In this document: positions 24,716 to 37,768 of the stretch, piece after piece
How positions within the stretch are numbered: the first letter of the stretch is position 1
Layout: every line of letters starts with the position of its first letter
Assembly (NCBI GenBank): GCA_033220425.1
Contig: CM065647.1
Location: 744,001 to 808,000 of the forward strand
From: Lepraria neglecta
Lineage: Eukaryota > Ascomycota > Lecanoromycetes > Lecanorales > Stereocaulaceae
Length of the DNA: 64,000 bases
Direction of reading: 5' to 3'
The notes under the pieces: model-generated
The model's input: the letters and a program-made list of their open reading frames with translations, nothing else
Told to the model about the DNA's origin: nothing
Databases searched by the model: none
Position numbers and translations under genes: made by a program

Positions 24716-25540
24716 TACCCATCACATTCCTATTGGTGGATATTCCCTCGTGATCTGTAACAGTCGTCCAAACCCCAAATCGATCGGGTCTTTTGCTGCG
24801 ACCTGCAATGAAGCCCAATTTGAGAGTCCATTATCGATACATGAAGTCGTTGCCCCAATTTGTGCTTCTTGTAAATTATTAGTCTGTGAAGATTGATAGT
24901 CCAGGGCAATAATAAGGAGCTGTCTGGGACGAGAGAACCCGGGTAGAAAGTCTACCTAGACAACCGGGCCTAGACAACCCCCACTATTCTAAGACCCAGA
25001 ATTTCTAGCGCCCGGAGACGCTATTTGTTGATTCATAGTCACAAACAGCTGGCACTGCATGACCTAACACAAGTCTGACGCCCAATGAAGCCTACTCCGT
25101 ATTACAACATGCTCCACGAGATCTCCAGGTGATTCGCCGCCTGAGGTGTTCGTCACTGGCCTACGCTTGCCACTTGCTCCTGGCAACTGAGCTTCACTCT
25201 CTTTGAACGCGAGACTCATTTTGCTATCGCGTACACTGCTCTTGATATTAAGACCAAAGCGGTTACCCACACCGCCTCACAGCTACAAGATCCGGATCAG
25301 ACGCAGGAACCAAACGGCTGCGGCCCCCAAGAGGCGCAACTCCTCAACGATCTCCGCATCACCGCATCACCGCATCACCGCCTTTGTTCTAAGCCCCGCG
25401 GGCACTTCGTCCAGAACTCATTAGGGCATTCCTCACGCTACATTTGATGGAGTACTACCACATCTTTTCAATTCGCTGGGGTCTATTAATCTGGCTGCCC
25501 CTTGAAGCTCACCGTGAAATACCGGTAGTTGCTTAGCAGC
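24716..25540. other. Intergenic region before J-domain gene
   Basis: About 825 bases with no supported gene. It includes a short direct repeat (CCTAGACAAC twice, about 24955-24980) and the 8-bp tandem repeat listed separately. The open frame at 25203-25424 has no motif. Confidence 0.5.
25354..25377. repeat. Short tandem repeat, unit CCGCATCA x3
   Basis: Three perfect head-to-tail copies of CCGCATCA with a partial fourth, about 165 bp upstream of the J-domain start. A likely slippage-prone microsatellite in the promoter or leader. Confidence 0.85.
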
Positions 25541-28500
25541 ATGAGGGCCGATGCAGATCGTGACCTCTACAAGGACTTGGAGTTGGAACCATCAGCGGAT
25601 GCAAATGAGATCAAGAGACAATTCAAGAAGCTCGGTATGTGGAGTATCCTCTGCTTGTTGACCGCATGGCTGATTGATCTCTTCTCTCAGCTCTCAAATA
25701 CCACCCTGATCGCAACCCCGGCAAGGAAGTGGAGTACAACTCCAAGTTCCAAGCAATACAATCTGCGAACGAGGTGCTCACTGATCCGCAACAGCGTGCA
25801 AAATATGATGCACAGCGTATACGAGCAGGGTTGCTCCACACCTACAACGCTACCTCTTCACCACCCACAAAACCTAACGTGCCTCCACGGCCTTCTTCAA
25901 CCAGCTTCCCACCACCCCCACGTCCACCACCAGCCGCTGCGCCGAAGTCTCAATACCCGCCCCCGCCATCAGGCGCTCAGAAATATGCGCGATTCAATCG
26001 ACCGGAATCAGCATCTACATGGGCTAGCGCGGGCACCGACAGTGCGAAGGCGAAGACAAATGATTACAAGGCATGGGAGCAGATGAGGCATGGGCAAGGC
26101 CCGCTTCCGACGAGGAGGACGATGCCGCCCAAGACTGCAAGGGCATCCACTTTCCAGCCAGGACGCGAGTTTAATGATGGAGTTCCTAGAAGTACAACTC
26201 GAGGGCGAGCTGACTATGATCAATACCCAGGGGTCAGTGCTGGCATGCCTGGTATGGCAGGAGCTAAGACTTCTCGCTCGCCAAAACGACCAGGATTTGC
26301 TCCTGGTACACCTGGAGAAGATGAGGGGCAAGCGCCTTCCGCCTATTTCAATGTATCGAGAGGCAAGCGCCCAGCAAGCTCAAGAGCCCAGACTAACATG
26401 CCCCCACCTCCCAGTCCTGCGCCTACCAAGAAGAGACACGATCCTCTACAGGAACTCAGAGAAAAAGTGGGTTTCAATGAACCGTTTGGCAACAAGACAC
26501 GAAGCACACCGTACAAGACCGGAGGCGGAGAGCGGACTCATTTCGCGAGTCCAGGGCTTCACAGATCTGCAACATCTGCAGTTCCCAGGGATACCAATAG
26601 TAGCAGTAATAGTCGCACTGGACTATACGAGACACCTCACGCTCGAGCTGCGTCTGCTGCTGGTGCGAATCATAACGGCAAGAGCTCACCTGATAAGAAA
26701 GAGAAGAATGTGTTCGGCGGGTATTCATCTTCGTCGTTATCGAGCTCTTCCTCCGATGATGACGAACCCTCTTTTGCGTCTACAAAACCTACCATAACGC
26801 AGATTCCGAAGACCAGGAAATCCCGTATGCCTGCGGGTGCGCACCGACAAACAGGATTTAATCCCTTTGCCAGAGGCAAAGATGCTGGTGACGAGCCGAT
26901 GGCGCCACAAACGGCCCTTGGAGATAATTACTACACTGGGCCTCGGAGACATTCAGCGATAGACTTGGACAGCCAAAAATCCTCAGAGTTCGAGGAACAT
27001 CGTGCGCAGCATGACGCCGAAAGGTCACGACAGCAGTCTACAGGTGATGCCGGTAAAGCACCCGAAACCTTACGAACAGATGGTTCGCAGCCTTCGCTTG
27101 CCCGATCCAAGAGCTGGCAGGAGAAATGGGAAGGTCACAAAGAAAAATGGGGATCTCCACCCAAAGACAACGAGTGTCATCCCGCCATGGACGATCAAAA
27201 GAACAGAATTCCCGTGTATGCAGCACGAGGGTACAACCCATTTTCTTCTCCCCCATCTTCAGGTCCCCATTCCTCAGATAAGTGGTCCGATCAAGGGCCC
27301 TTTAAATCCCCCAAGAGACCCAGGACTCAGTCAGCTGAGGCCCCCCCATATTGGGCTATTCCATCATGTCTTCGTCCTGTAAAGGAGGCTGAGACCCCCA
27401 AGAGCTCCAACACACAATACCCCGTGCAATCCAAATATCAGAAAATGTTGCGTGAACGTGCTGACAGTGATCTCTTTGGTAGCTTCAACTTCCCGGACTC
27501 TACAAAACGGCCTTTAACCGGCCCACCGATCCGCAGCCGAAGTACCGAGAACATCGACACGAACTTCTCCCCTGATGGCTATCAACCCAAGTTCTTTGAA
27601 CCTTCTCTTACCAGTCGGACCGGTACACCTCTTCGTGCAGTATCCCCAACCGACGGCAGCACAGTTCGACAGGAGCCACTAGTTACTGGACATGGACATA
27701 ACGTGCAAGAAGACTCTTCCAAAACGTCTAACACAACCATTCCCCCACCTCCTCCACCTGCTCAAGACTCGTATTCTCCGGAGCGATGGGCTGCACACCT
27801 GGAGGATTTGAATTTTGAAATGCAGGATCCGCCGCAAGGACGCTCACGTAGCAAAACGACTACTCGAAAGCGGCTTAGAACGCAAGCTCCCAAAGCCGCC
27901 AATGCTCAAGCAACTGTCAATGACGCGGAGGAGGAGCCTACGGCTAACAGTGCTACTGGCGAAAGCCTGGACAGCAGCAAGGCGAACAGGGATGTAGATG
28001 CCATGGATCTCGATGAGCCAACTCCGCCTCGAGCATCTGCTACTGCTAGTGAACAGCAGACAAACGGTAATGCCATGTCTCCGAAGCAAACTAATGGCAC
28101 GAATACTACACCTCGTCAAGCCCCGACATTGCCACCTCGAGCGAATGGTTATTTACAGCCAGAGGCAGATGCGCTGCACCTCAATCTCGGCGATCTCAAG
28201 AATGTCTTCCCGTTTGCTCCTAGCAATGAAGGCCTTGGAAACATGAACGACATGGCCACAACCCTTCCCTTCGAATCTCGTGCTTCACCCACGAAACCAT
28301 CCGCTAATACGCCTGCGTTACGTCACGGGCTTCCCCATCCACCCAAATTTCCGTTTACACCTCGCAATCTGACTTCGAGCACCTGCGAACACTATCTTCG
28401 GCAACTACGCAGCTACATGGATGCATGGAACGGTTTCAATACCGATATGGTCAAGGTTTTGGCGAAACGACAAGCATTCATCCAGGAAAGTTCAAGTTGC

Positions 28501-28713
28501 AATTGGCTCGATATCAAAGGCAACGGGTATGAAGATTACATGAAAGGTTTGGAGGAGCATAAGAGAGCTCGGGTACATTTGGAGACGGCTTATGATCATC
28601 ACGAGAAGAATATGATGGATTTGGGCTTGGTGAGGGACGAGATAATTAGAGGCAGAGGTGGAGCTGGGAGGAAACCTTCAGACGTTGTGGATATGCTAGA
28701 GGCATTATTGTGA
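25541..28713 (+). CDS. J-domain protein with long disordered extension
   Basis: The N-terminus is a J-domain (DLYKDLELEPSA, IKRQFKKL, then ALKYHPDRNPG), which stimulates Hsp70 ATPase. The essential HPD tripeptide is at 25702-25710, directly after intron 25635-25690. The first ATG of the domain (25541) is taken as start; the frame runs a few codons further up without another ATG. Total about 1,038 residues. After the J-domain the protein is Pro/Ser/Arg-rich and disordered for about 800 residues. A conserved-looking helical C-terminus follows (about 28370-28700, YLRQLRSYMDAWNGFNTDM...), which may be the client or partner module. There is no Gly/Phe zinc-finger arrangement of class I/II, so it is a class III J-protein. 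The client is unknown. Confidence 0.9.
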
Positions 28714-29477
28714 CAAATGCTGCGCTACTCCACTTTCATGTGTTTTATTCTTGACTAGCAAGCGAGCGAGGTGTTGTTGGCTGGGAAATACCCCCTTCTT
28801 ACTCTGTTCTGACATGGCATACAGAACATGTCCTGCTTTCCACTCTCAAAGATCACAGCGTGGAGTTGGGCTATCATGAGGATTATGAACGAGCATGAAA
28901 AAGGCGGCAGAAGCGTTCCTGTTTATGTTTCCTATCCACAAACACAGCAGTGGATATCTGTTCAAAGACCCGTCAATGCCGCAGCCTGGAAGAAGATGTC
29001 TGTCATTTTCATATTCTGATTTTGCATCATAAGCATCTCTAGAGCAGAGACTCCATAAATAAAATGACTCCATTTGAGTTAGATTCCATGGTTCATAACT
29101 TCAATACCATTTGATGAAAAAAACGATCGCCAAAAACTGCCGCGCGAGAAGTTCAGGAGGCCTAATTTTCACTAGCGCCATGCCTCAGACAAGCCAGATT
29201 GATCGAATTATTCCCTCCCAGGCGACAAATATTGCTACGCATATCGTTCTAGAGTTTTCTTCATTACTGAGGCTCTTCTGAGTGGCGCGTATCACTACAT
29301 CTGGCTGAATCGCTGTAAGGTCCTGCAGAAGCAGGGTCGAGTCGCACGCCAGCATCGGCGCTCAAGGTCAGTCAACCCTTGAAGGCAGCTCTACCCAAGC
29401 ACGCAACGAAATTCGTCAGAGGATTGAAGGACGTGGCATGACTAACTCCAATATTCACAGCTTGACGTCTGATCGCC
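28714..29477. other. Intergenic region before nonaspanin gene
   Basis: About 760 bases; no coding or RNA gene recognised. It should carry the 3' UTR of the J-protein gene and the promoter of the nonaspanin gene. Confidence 0.5.
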
Positions 29478-31589
29478 ATGCACTTCCGCAATCTACCCAC
29501 CTCATGCGCGACGCTGTCAGCCCTCCTCTTCTCCTGCAGCGTCTCCGCCTTCTACCTCCCAGGTGTTGCGCCAACTACCTACAGAGCTCATGATAACGTC
29601 CAGCTCAATGTCAACCATCTCACTCCAGCATTGTCTGAAAAGGACTCGCAACTCCACTCCGTCTTCTCCTTCGACTACTACCACCCAGCTTTCCAATTCT
29701 GCAGACCAAAAGATGGACCGAAAGATGTTTCGGAGTCGCTGGGCAGTATATTATTTGGAGACCGGATATTAACATCGCCTTTCGAGCTCAAGATGATGGA
29801 GAATAAGACCTGCAAGGCGTTATGTGAGGAGAAAAAGTTTGATCAGCGGAGTGCGAAGTTTGTGAATAGGCGGATATGGCAGAATTATAATTTGAATTGG
29901 TTGGTTGATGGGCTTCCTGCTGGACAACCGTACACGGATTCATTGACGAATACCGACTTTACTCTGCGAGGATTCCCACTGGGGATGGTGGACGAGAACC
30001 AGAAGGCGGTGCTGAACAATCATTTTGATATCATGATCGATTACCACACAGCAGGCAGCGACAAGTTCAGGGTTGTTGGTGTGCTGGTGAAACCGACTTC
30101 GAGGAAGGATTCAAAGTGGTTGGGAGAAGGGAAACCTGGAGATTGTGGCGATCCGGATAAACCTTTGATTCTCAATGAGGATGGGGAGACGACTGTTACT
30201 TGGACCTATAGCATTTACTGGCGGGAATCGAAGACTGCATGGGCTACGAGATGGGACAGTTATCTCCAAGTTTTCGATCCGAGGATACATTGGTTCTCGC
30301 TGGTTAATTCGGCGGTCATTGTGGTCTTCCTTTGCGGTAAGTCACCATATACGAACCATCATTGCTTCAAGGACTGATCAGATTGTGTAGGCATGGTCGC
30401 AGCTATTCTGATGCGAGCTTTAAAGAAGGACATTGCCCGATATAACAGACTGGATTCCTTCAACCTGGATGACCTTTCAGGCGCCAGCGGCGATGCTGAG
30501 GATGGAATTCAAGAAGACTCAGGATGGAAGCTAGTACATGGAGACGTCTTCCGCACACCCAAGAACCCACTGCTCCTCAGTGTCCTCTTGGGCAACGGCT
30601 CGCAGCTCTTCGTCATGGTTGGTACGACCATCACATTCGCCCTCCTTGGTTTCCTCTCTCCGTCAAATCGTGGGTCCCTCGGTACCGTCATGATCCTGCT
30701 ATACACTGTCTTTGGCTTCATTGGTGGCTACGTCTCCGCGCGCGTCTACAAATCGTTTGGCGGCGAGAAGTGGAAGCAGAACATTGCCCTGACGCCCATC
30801 ATGACACCTGGAATTGTCTTCGCTACGTTCTTCCTTCTCAACCTCTTCCTGTGGGCCAAGGCATCTAGCGGTGCAGTGCCGTTCACTACAATGCTCGTGA
30901 TCCTTGGTATTTGGTTTGTCATCAGTGTTCCTCTCAGCTTCGCAGGTAGCTGGGCTGGATTCAGACACGCTGTAAGACACCCTTGACTTATATCAAATTA
31001 ATTAGAATCAGCGCTAACTTGCTTCTCAGCCCGTTCAACCACCAGTCCGCGTCAACCAGATCCCCCGGCAAATCCCCCCCTCAACCACCTACCTCCGCCC
31101 ACTCCCATCCATGCTCCTCGTCGGCATCCTCCCCTTCGGCGCCATCTTCGTCGAGCTCTACTTCATCATGAACAACATGTGGTTCGGCAAAGTCTACTAC
31201 ATGTTCGGCTTCCTCTTCCTCTGCTACGGCATCATGATCATCACCTGTGCCGCCGTCACGATACTCCTGGTCTACTTCCTGCTCTGTTCGGAGAACTATC
31301 ATTGGCAATGGAGGGCGTTCTGCACGGCTGGCGCCAGCGCTGGTTATGTCTTTGCTAATGCGCTACTGTATTGGATTAGCAATTTGAGCTTTGGGAGCTT
31401 TACTAGTGGGGTGCTTTATGCCGGGTATAGTTTGTTGATCAGTTTCCTGTTCTTTATTCTGACTGGTGAGACCTTCCGTAACTACCTCTATTCTAAGACT
31501 CAATGCTAACGCTCTATGCAGGCACCATCGGCTTCTTCTCGAGCTGGGTGTTCGTGCACAGGATTTACAGGTCCATCAAGATTGATTAA
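29478..31589 (+). CDS. TMN/EMP70 family nonaspanin (transmembrane 9 protein)
   Basis: Golgi/endosomal nine-span membrane protein; family members act in protein sorting, cell adhesion and copper or iron homeostasis. Exons: 29478-30336, 30391-30971, 31030-31465, 31522-31589; introns 54, 58 and 56 nt. About 647 residues, the family size. A signal peptide (about 24 residues, ending SVSAFYLPG) leads a luminal domain with the family motif FYLPG. TM1 follows IHWFSLVNSAVIVVFL, then a cytosolic loop with GWKLVHGDVFR and eight further spans (for example PIMTPGIVFATFFLLNLFLW). The C-terminus ends SIKID, the KXD-type COPI/Golgi retention signal of this family. A complete, intact gene. Confidence 0.96.
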
Positions 31590-31896
31590 AGGGATCAGAT
31601 GGGATGGCTAAAATTGACTATTTTCATGTAGAACAACACGGCCTCTAGGGTAGGTGTTTGTGAGGTTGAGGTATAAAATGTATTACTTCTTAGCTTCGGA
31701 ATATGCTTTCTATACTTCTAATCTATGATCTAATGATGTCTATGTTCATGTTTTCGTCTCCCTTGCCCTTATATGCCCGCGTTTCATATGGATATGTACC
31801 GCCCTTGCCCTTTATTTCTATCCATGCTTCCCATAACCAATATACACAACCCTTACCGCCCCCCGCCCGCACCTAGGCGTACCTAGATGCCGTTCC
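31590..31896. other. Short convergent intergenic region
   Basis: About 300 bases between convergent 3' ends, rich in pyrimidines towards the right. No gene is expected or seen. Confidence 0.5.
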
Positions 31897-32699
31897 CTAC
31901 CCCTTCACAGCATCCCCCAAACTCCTCTCCCGATTCCCACCTACCACGTTCTGCTCCACCCAACTAATCGGCCAAAACACCACCGCCCCCAACACACACA
32001 GTACCGTAGCAAAGAACTGAAACGCAAACACGCCCACACTCACTACTCCAAACAGCGAGAAGAATTTTACCAATTCGTTTACTTGGTAGAGATCGTTTTG
32101 TGAGCGGATTAGATAGCGGGTTGACGACGACTTTGTTGAACCCTTGATTGGGGTGAGGTGCAGGACGGTGGTTAGGGAGACCTGGGCGGCGAGGAAGGTG
32201 GGGATGAAGAAGAGATGGAAGAGTTGGTGGAGGGAGACGTATAATATCAAGTTCTGTGAGTCGTAGGCTAGTCACCACGTTAGCCGATGTCTCCGACCAA
32301 CCCACATTCCATTGATTCTCCCCCAGTGGCCCCAATAGCTTGTCTCGGGTTGGTATAGAGAAGTACGCACCAACACTATCAACCTCCAACACAATCCTCG
32401 GACTCAGAATCTTATACCAGCGGTATATACACCATATCAGCCACCGACTCCCCTCGAAGCTGCCGGTGCGGCAGATTGGGTGCGTGAAGGAGGCGTTGGG
32501 CGTGAAGTATTTCTCTAGTGTTGCGCGTTGGAGGGAGGGCGGGGATTGCGTTAGGAGGTGGATTATGCGGGGGATTTCGGATTCTGGAGGGTAGTTAGCT
32601 GGAGGAGTTGAGGATGCGGGCCACGGGGAAGGAGTGGAGAATGAGGAATGGTGGATGGGAGCAATGGGCAGGGGGAGTGGACGTACGCGGATCCTCCAT
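31897..32699 (-). CDS. SigF-like NTF2-like domain membrane protein
   Basis: Small fungal family with an NTF2-like fold and C-terminal membrane spans; function unknown. Exons on the minus strand: 32687-32699 (13 nt), 32371-32583, 31897-32267; both introns are 103 nt. They give 198 residues, typical of the family. Recognisable stretches: SEIPRIIHLLTQSPPSLQR, YFTPNASFTHPICR, SRWLIWCIYRWYKILSPRI, LYVSLHQLFHLFFIP, SQNDLYQVNELVKF, and a final hydrophobic segment ending WPISWVEQN. The tiny first exon (MEDP plus one base) is chosen because the spliced product then begins as family members do. Longer open frames upstream are unsupported. The gene is the last conserved one before the gene-poor block. 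Confidence 0.85.
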
Positions 32700-34781
32700 T
32701 CTGGTGGTTAAGGAGGAGGAGCTGGGTTTTGAGGGGGTCAATTGGGCGAAACGTGGGGTTGGGGCGGCAGTTGAAGGTACAAAACAAAGAGACAAAAGCT
32801 TTGTAGAGGTCAGTTGGAGCGTGTAGAGTGGTGAGAGTGAAAGTGGAATTGTGAACCCGAAGTCTCGCTCTGATGTCACATTGAGACTTTAGCCGGTGTT
32901 TAACCGGGTGCAGCCTTCTCTCGCAGTGGCACTTAATGCTGGAATAGAGCCACAATTGCTGCAATTGCAACTTAGCTTGCAGTTATGAAATGTCTTAAAT
33001 GATGGGCTTCTACAGTTTTCCATACGAATATTTCTCATGATAACCCATCGTCCGGCTGTTATTGCATGTTACAGTTCCCACTGGTATATCTTTTTAGGCG
33101 GGCTGGCACCGGCAAATTGGCGGGCGATTCCAGTTTATTCTTACCACCGCGAGCCTCTCTCACTTCTGAAGACGCGCCCTGAGTATCAAACATTCTCTAC
33201 GTATCGACATTATAGCACTGGTGCCGGGTCAGAGCTTGCTCCCTTCTCCCTCTTTCCTCTTCGCTTGCTAGATCTCTTTCGTCTGATGTTGGCCCTAAGG
33301 GATATCCCATCCGAACGGAAGCAGGAGGCGGTGCCTCAATCCCTCGACTCTCGAAAGGCAATGCATAACTGAATGGGGCTTGCTCCTAGGTGAACCCAAT
33401 TGCGAAAATAGCACGTTTCAGCTTCGCTTGTGACAAGGAATAAAGAGCAACCGTGGAAGCCTCTGGCGTGAACAGGCAGGGCGCGGCAGGGCGCAGACTC
33501 AGGGCTGTCCCGCTGGCATTCCCCTTTACCAGAATCCACAATCAAACGCTCTATTATCTAGTCACCTGGTGGGCTTTCAAAAGTAGCGTCTGGGAATTAT
33601 ACGCTATGAAGAACATCTGGTTCGATAAAAGTTCTGATGCAACCAGCCGGGATCCTGAGATGAGGAAAACTGGCTCAAATTTCGGCAAGGACCTGATTAT
33701 AACACTGTATTTGAAAAGTAGAATCAGGTGTGCAGATTACCAGACCTCCATCGCCTGGTGCGCATACCGTTTCGGAGTGATATCTGCAAGCCCCCTAACC
33801 ACTAACCCTCACAACGCACGAACACTGACTTTGCAATGGCTATCTCTAATGATCTTTGCGTAACTATGTCTCAGAGTGACTGAGACAGATTTACATCGAG
33901 TCGAATACTCCTTGAGTTCTTCTGCTCAGCCTTCGTCCAGCATCTACCACCACTTAGAGCATCTAAAGAAATCTAACTGACATCCATGCTATTTGATTCA
34001 ATGCATACATCCCACGGAGTCCTGAAGAACTGTGTGCCTTCACCAAGCCCCTGACTACGCCTACATGATTGGACACCGGCATCGGTGGATTTGCGAATCG
34101 GTTGAAAATCTAGCTTTGTTTCACGATAAATCCTACGACCTTGACGGTGGCTCTCTCTGCATACCTCAGCTCGAACCTAGCGACAACCGTATACTCGAAG
34201 CACCGGTGTCACCTGGCGAATCAGGTGAAAGGGGCTTTGTTCACAGTTCGCACGCTGGCAAGATCACCAATACTCTGTTTAATCTTAAAGTTTAACGATT
34301 CTTTGGGGGTTGCAAAGAGCGACAGGTCAATTTGCGATGGAAAACCTATCAATCTATGAACATGCATGCACGAAGCCACGAAAGCTGCTAATTAGCCGGC
34401 GCACATCCGCCGCTGCATGCGGCAGGGAGCAAGAGTCTCTTGTGCGGCTGGGGATGCCCTAACCGGTAGGCAGAAAGCTGCAATATAGTCTCAGGCAAGA
34501 AGTTTCAAATAAGTTATCTCTGACGGCTGGTATCGACCTCCAAATCTTGGCATGCGATCACCCCTCCAGAAGAGATCTTCCAAAGCAGTGCATATGCAGA
34601 AGCACTGTAAATAGTTTGGCAATGCACATCAAACAACTTGAGAAGGGCTGTGGGCTATGCGAGTGGCCCCCAGGTAACTTGGGCCTGAAAGCCACGACTT
34701 TGAATCCGTCCTTTCAGAGTAATGTTGGCCAGAACTCTTCTTTCCTGTTCCCCATAACCAAGAATCGGCACTGCATCGGCC
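32700..34781. other. 2.1-kb gene-poor region
   Basis: Start of the accessory block. Several open frames (33037-33372, 33453-33863, 34547-34831) carry no motif and show no plausible splicing partners, so I do not call them. The part next to 32700 is the promoter of the NTF2-like gene. Confidence 0.45.
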
Positions 34782-35635
34782 ATGAGCTATCGAGTTTCGC
34801 CGTCGGCAATCGAGCTCGACCTACGCAGTAACTTACGAGGTCTTGAGGTCGACCTACGCAACAATGGCCTCCATACCAATTACGACGCTGATGCTCCACC
34901 AGAATCATATAACAACAATAGCCTACCAGAAGCGTACAAGGAAACTCATGAGAATACAAATGACGAAGTCAGTAGGAAACGCGAAGCAAATACAGCGCCA
35001 CTAGTATGGCGGCAAAAGCGGAATTTGATCTGGATGAGCGGTATGCTGGCTCTAGGTTGGACTGTCGCAGTTGTTGCTGCTACCCTTGCTGGCACTCTGG
35101 CATTGAAGAGGCAACATGATCTGCATCAAGGGTATGCATCAAGTCTAATCCATTGCTAAACTTAGAGAATAGCACCTGACAATGTTCTAATAGCCCCTCA
35201 CCTACATGCAATATTGATCCAAACAACACTTGCTCCCCCTCCCAGAACTCCTCTATCTTTCAGAATTCAGTGCCCAGCAACTCGACCTCAACCACCAACT
35301 CCACTTGCGTCGCAGCGACTGACTGCTCTGCACTCTCCTCGCTATACACAGCATTCAACGACGTGCAATTCGATCTTCTTTGCAAAACCGACTACCCTAG
35401 CTATGACCTGATGGCCGTATATGTCTTCCAATTTGAGGACTGTATCAATGCATGCGTCAGCTATAATAAGGGGACGGGGCATCCAAATTCAACTTGCTTG
35501 TCTGTTAGTTATGACACTGCCATTCCGCGTGGGGACACCAATGTTCAGAACGGGAATTGTTTCTTGAAGTCGATAACTGGAATACCGGCAACAGCGAAGG
35601 ATACTTCTAGTAGTGCTACTTTGCTTACCAATTGA
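34782..35635 (+). CDS. Single-pass membrane protein with Cys-containing ectodomain (copy 1, intact)
   Basis: Unrecognised family; the architecture is clear. Exons 34782-35131 and 35194-35635 (62-nt intron, phase 2), 263 residues. Residues 1-85 are a charged, Asn-rich presumably cytosolic tail (two GLEVDL/NNGLHTN-like blocks and WRQKR just before the membrane). One transmembrane segment follows (GMLALGWTVAVVAATLAGTL), then KRQHDLHQG and an ectodomain with several N-glycosylation sequons (NNT, NSS, NST) and eight Cys, including DCINACVSYN and NGNCFLK. The positive residues flanking the cytosolic side suggest type II topology. Two damaged relatives lie downstream (about 36.2 and 38.9 kb). A surface receptor or wall-associated protein is possible but is inference. 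Confidence 0.75.
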
Positions 35636-36245
35636 GGAAGGGAAGCTGCCAGCGCTCGAGGAAAATATAAAGCTGCAAGAGTCAGGGGAACTATCGGCGT
35701 TTATTCTACTCTAAGCACTGCCCGACATCACATTTACTCCCCAAACCCGAAATCTTCCTAATTGAGCCAAACTCTGCTAGTAGGTGCAACTCATTCGCAC
35801 CGCTTCTGTGCTGCCCAGAAGTAGGCTGAAATGGCTACATCGGAGCACGAGATAGTGGACCAAAGCCGGGCTGGGAGCAAAGTCTTCCGGGCTCTTTTCC
35901 TTTGCTGCTTTTCTTGGTCAACTTCATTGGTGGGCTGAGCTCAATCTCGTCCACGGACTGCGATGCTATCTATTTGTAAGGTCTACCTCTATTATATTGA
36001 AACACAAGTTTTGAATCCTTCTGCTAAGCCATATTCCTTCGTCTGTCAATTAGTACAAGCTTGGTTATAATCACGCCAATTAAATGTCGAGCCGCGGGAG
36101 AAGGATCAGATCCTACAACATCAAACAGCCCATAAGAAGAGCCAGGTGTTTAACAAACGACTTGGCGCTCGTGGTTTGTAAAACTCCTACTTACGCAGCT
36201 GCGTCGATACTTGTTTTCAGATCAAATCTCCGCCGAATGTTACCA

Positions 36246-36765
36246 ATGAGCGATCTAGAACCACCACCACTGATACCCGCTCAAGGTCTCGAGGTCGACG
36301 TACGTAGCCAGGGGCTCCACAGCAGCCACGACAGGGACACACTACCAGACGCCCTCAAACAAGACTCGTACGCCGGAAACTTTGAGCCGGGTAGAACCCA
36401 CACCGCATACACAGCTCCACCGCAAGCCTGGTGGCAGAAGCGGGTTGGAGCGCCCCAACCTCGGACTGTTTATCCATTGGTGCTTCCTTTACCACCAACA
36501 CGACCACCGCCTACATTTTCGATATACATTGCGAAACCCAATACTTCGACCGCGATCAATGGAGGTCTATTTCAATCAATTCGAAGGTTGCTTGTACGCA
36601 TGCGCGAGCTATAACCTTGGACAACAAAATCCGACCTGTGTGGCGGTCGTGTATGATACGAGTGTTTTGCGTAATGAGGCGATTTTTTCCGGTGGGAATT
36701 GCTTTTTGAGGGCGAATAGTGGGGAGTATGGCACGGTTAACAATCTTACTATGCTGGTGTTCTGA
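36246..36765 (+). pseudogene. Decayed copy 2 of the Cys-containing membrane protein
   Basis: The N-terminal block (GLEVDVRSQGLHSSHDRDTLP, then PPQAWWQKR) matches copy 1 (GLEVDLRNNGLHTN, LPEAYK, PLVWRQKR). The transmembrane segment and the intron region of copy 1 are missing after QKR. The ectodomain then resumes in two other frames: SAPTSDCLSIG and FDIHCETQYF in one, and YFNQFEGCLYACASYN with GGNCFLRA in another. So a deletion of about 300 bp plus at least two frameshifts separate it from a working gene. Homology to copy 1 is seen directly by eye at the protein level. Confidence 0.75.
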
Positions 36766-37768
36766 GTCAGGTTAATAATGTTGCTGAGAGTTCGTCTTCG
36801 TCTACTACTACGCTAAGTTGAAGAGGAGAAGGGGGTTTGAGAGTGGCGATTTGTTGCTAAAGAACTAGGCATAATGATGTGATAGCAAGTTGAAAGCTGT
36901 CAATTCGTCACCTTCTTTACAGGGACCCTTGAAGCACTAGACATCAACATGCACAGCCAGGTTACGGATACCGAAAGAAAAGGAGGCAATCATGGTTGAT
37001 GCGGTATTGGCGGTAATCAAATGGATGCTGCCATCATGGATTGCCGAGACAGCCGCTACCAAGTTCATAAAGCTCACTCTTGAATCCTCAATGACCGAAA
37101 AGCGTACTAACGACGACTGAGGATCCACCGCCAGACCTTCTCCACACAAAGAGCGCAAGAAGACTTGAATCAACTTGATCTCTTGGCACTTGAGGTGGTT
37201 TGAAATATTTTTTTGGTGATATCTGAGAAAACTCAACTCAGCCTTGGCCAAGCTATTTCAATTTGCATGAGGCCGGACAATCCCCTTTTGCAATCTACAT
37301 GATATCAAAACTCACCAGTCTCATCAAATTGTTTTAACTACATTCAAAACATCGGAACAACAACACCACTACAGCCCTTCATATTTAGCCAAATTTGTCT
37401 CCAGTTTCTCCGCCAAGGGGACTGTCCCGAATCAACCTGCTTGAATCGCCCTCCAAAACCACTATCTTTCCGTGATATCTTAACAATATTTTCCGCGCCT
37501 GTGACAAAGTCTTCTTAATATCAGTTCTTTTAGTGATCTCATACAGCAATTTTCCGACGATGAGCTTGACTTAAATCCCGTTGTTCCGGACCAACGCACT
37601 TCGCCACAGACGATCCTCGGCTGAGACAACTTGGACCTCAAACGTCCTTGACACGCTTCAAACGCCTTTGACCTTCAATTGAGTTCCGGTTCTCAATACT
37701 CTCAACACAGCACGGAATCTTGCCTATCAATCCCACCTTCGAAAGTCCCTGGAAGCCTCACAGTGATA
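36766..37768. other. Intergenic region, no gene recognised
   Basis: About 1 kb between pseudogene copy 2 and the F-box pseudogene, AT-richer than the flanks. The minus-strand open frame at 36937-37251 has no motif. Confidence 0.4.

Noticed and set aside
33453-33863. 136-codon plus-strand ORF.
   Set aside because: Start codon is not ATG in good context, composition is not protein-like, and no motif is present.
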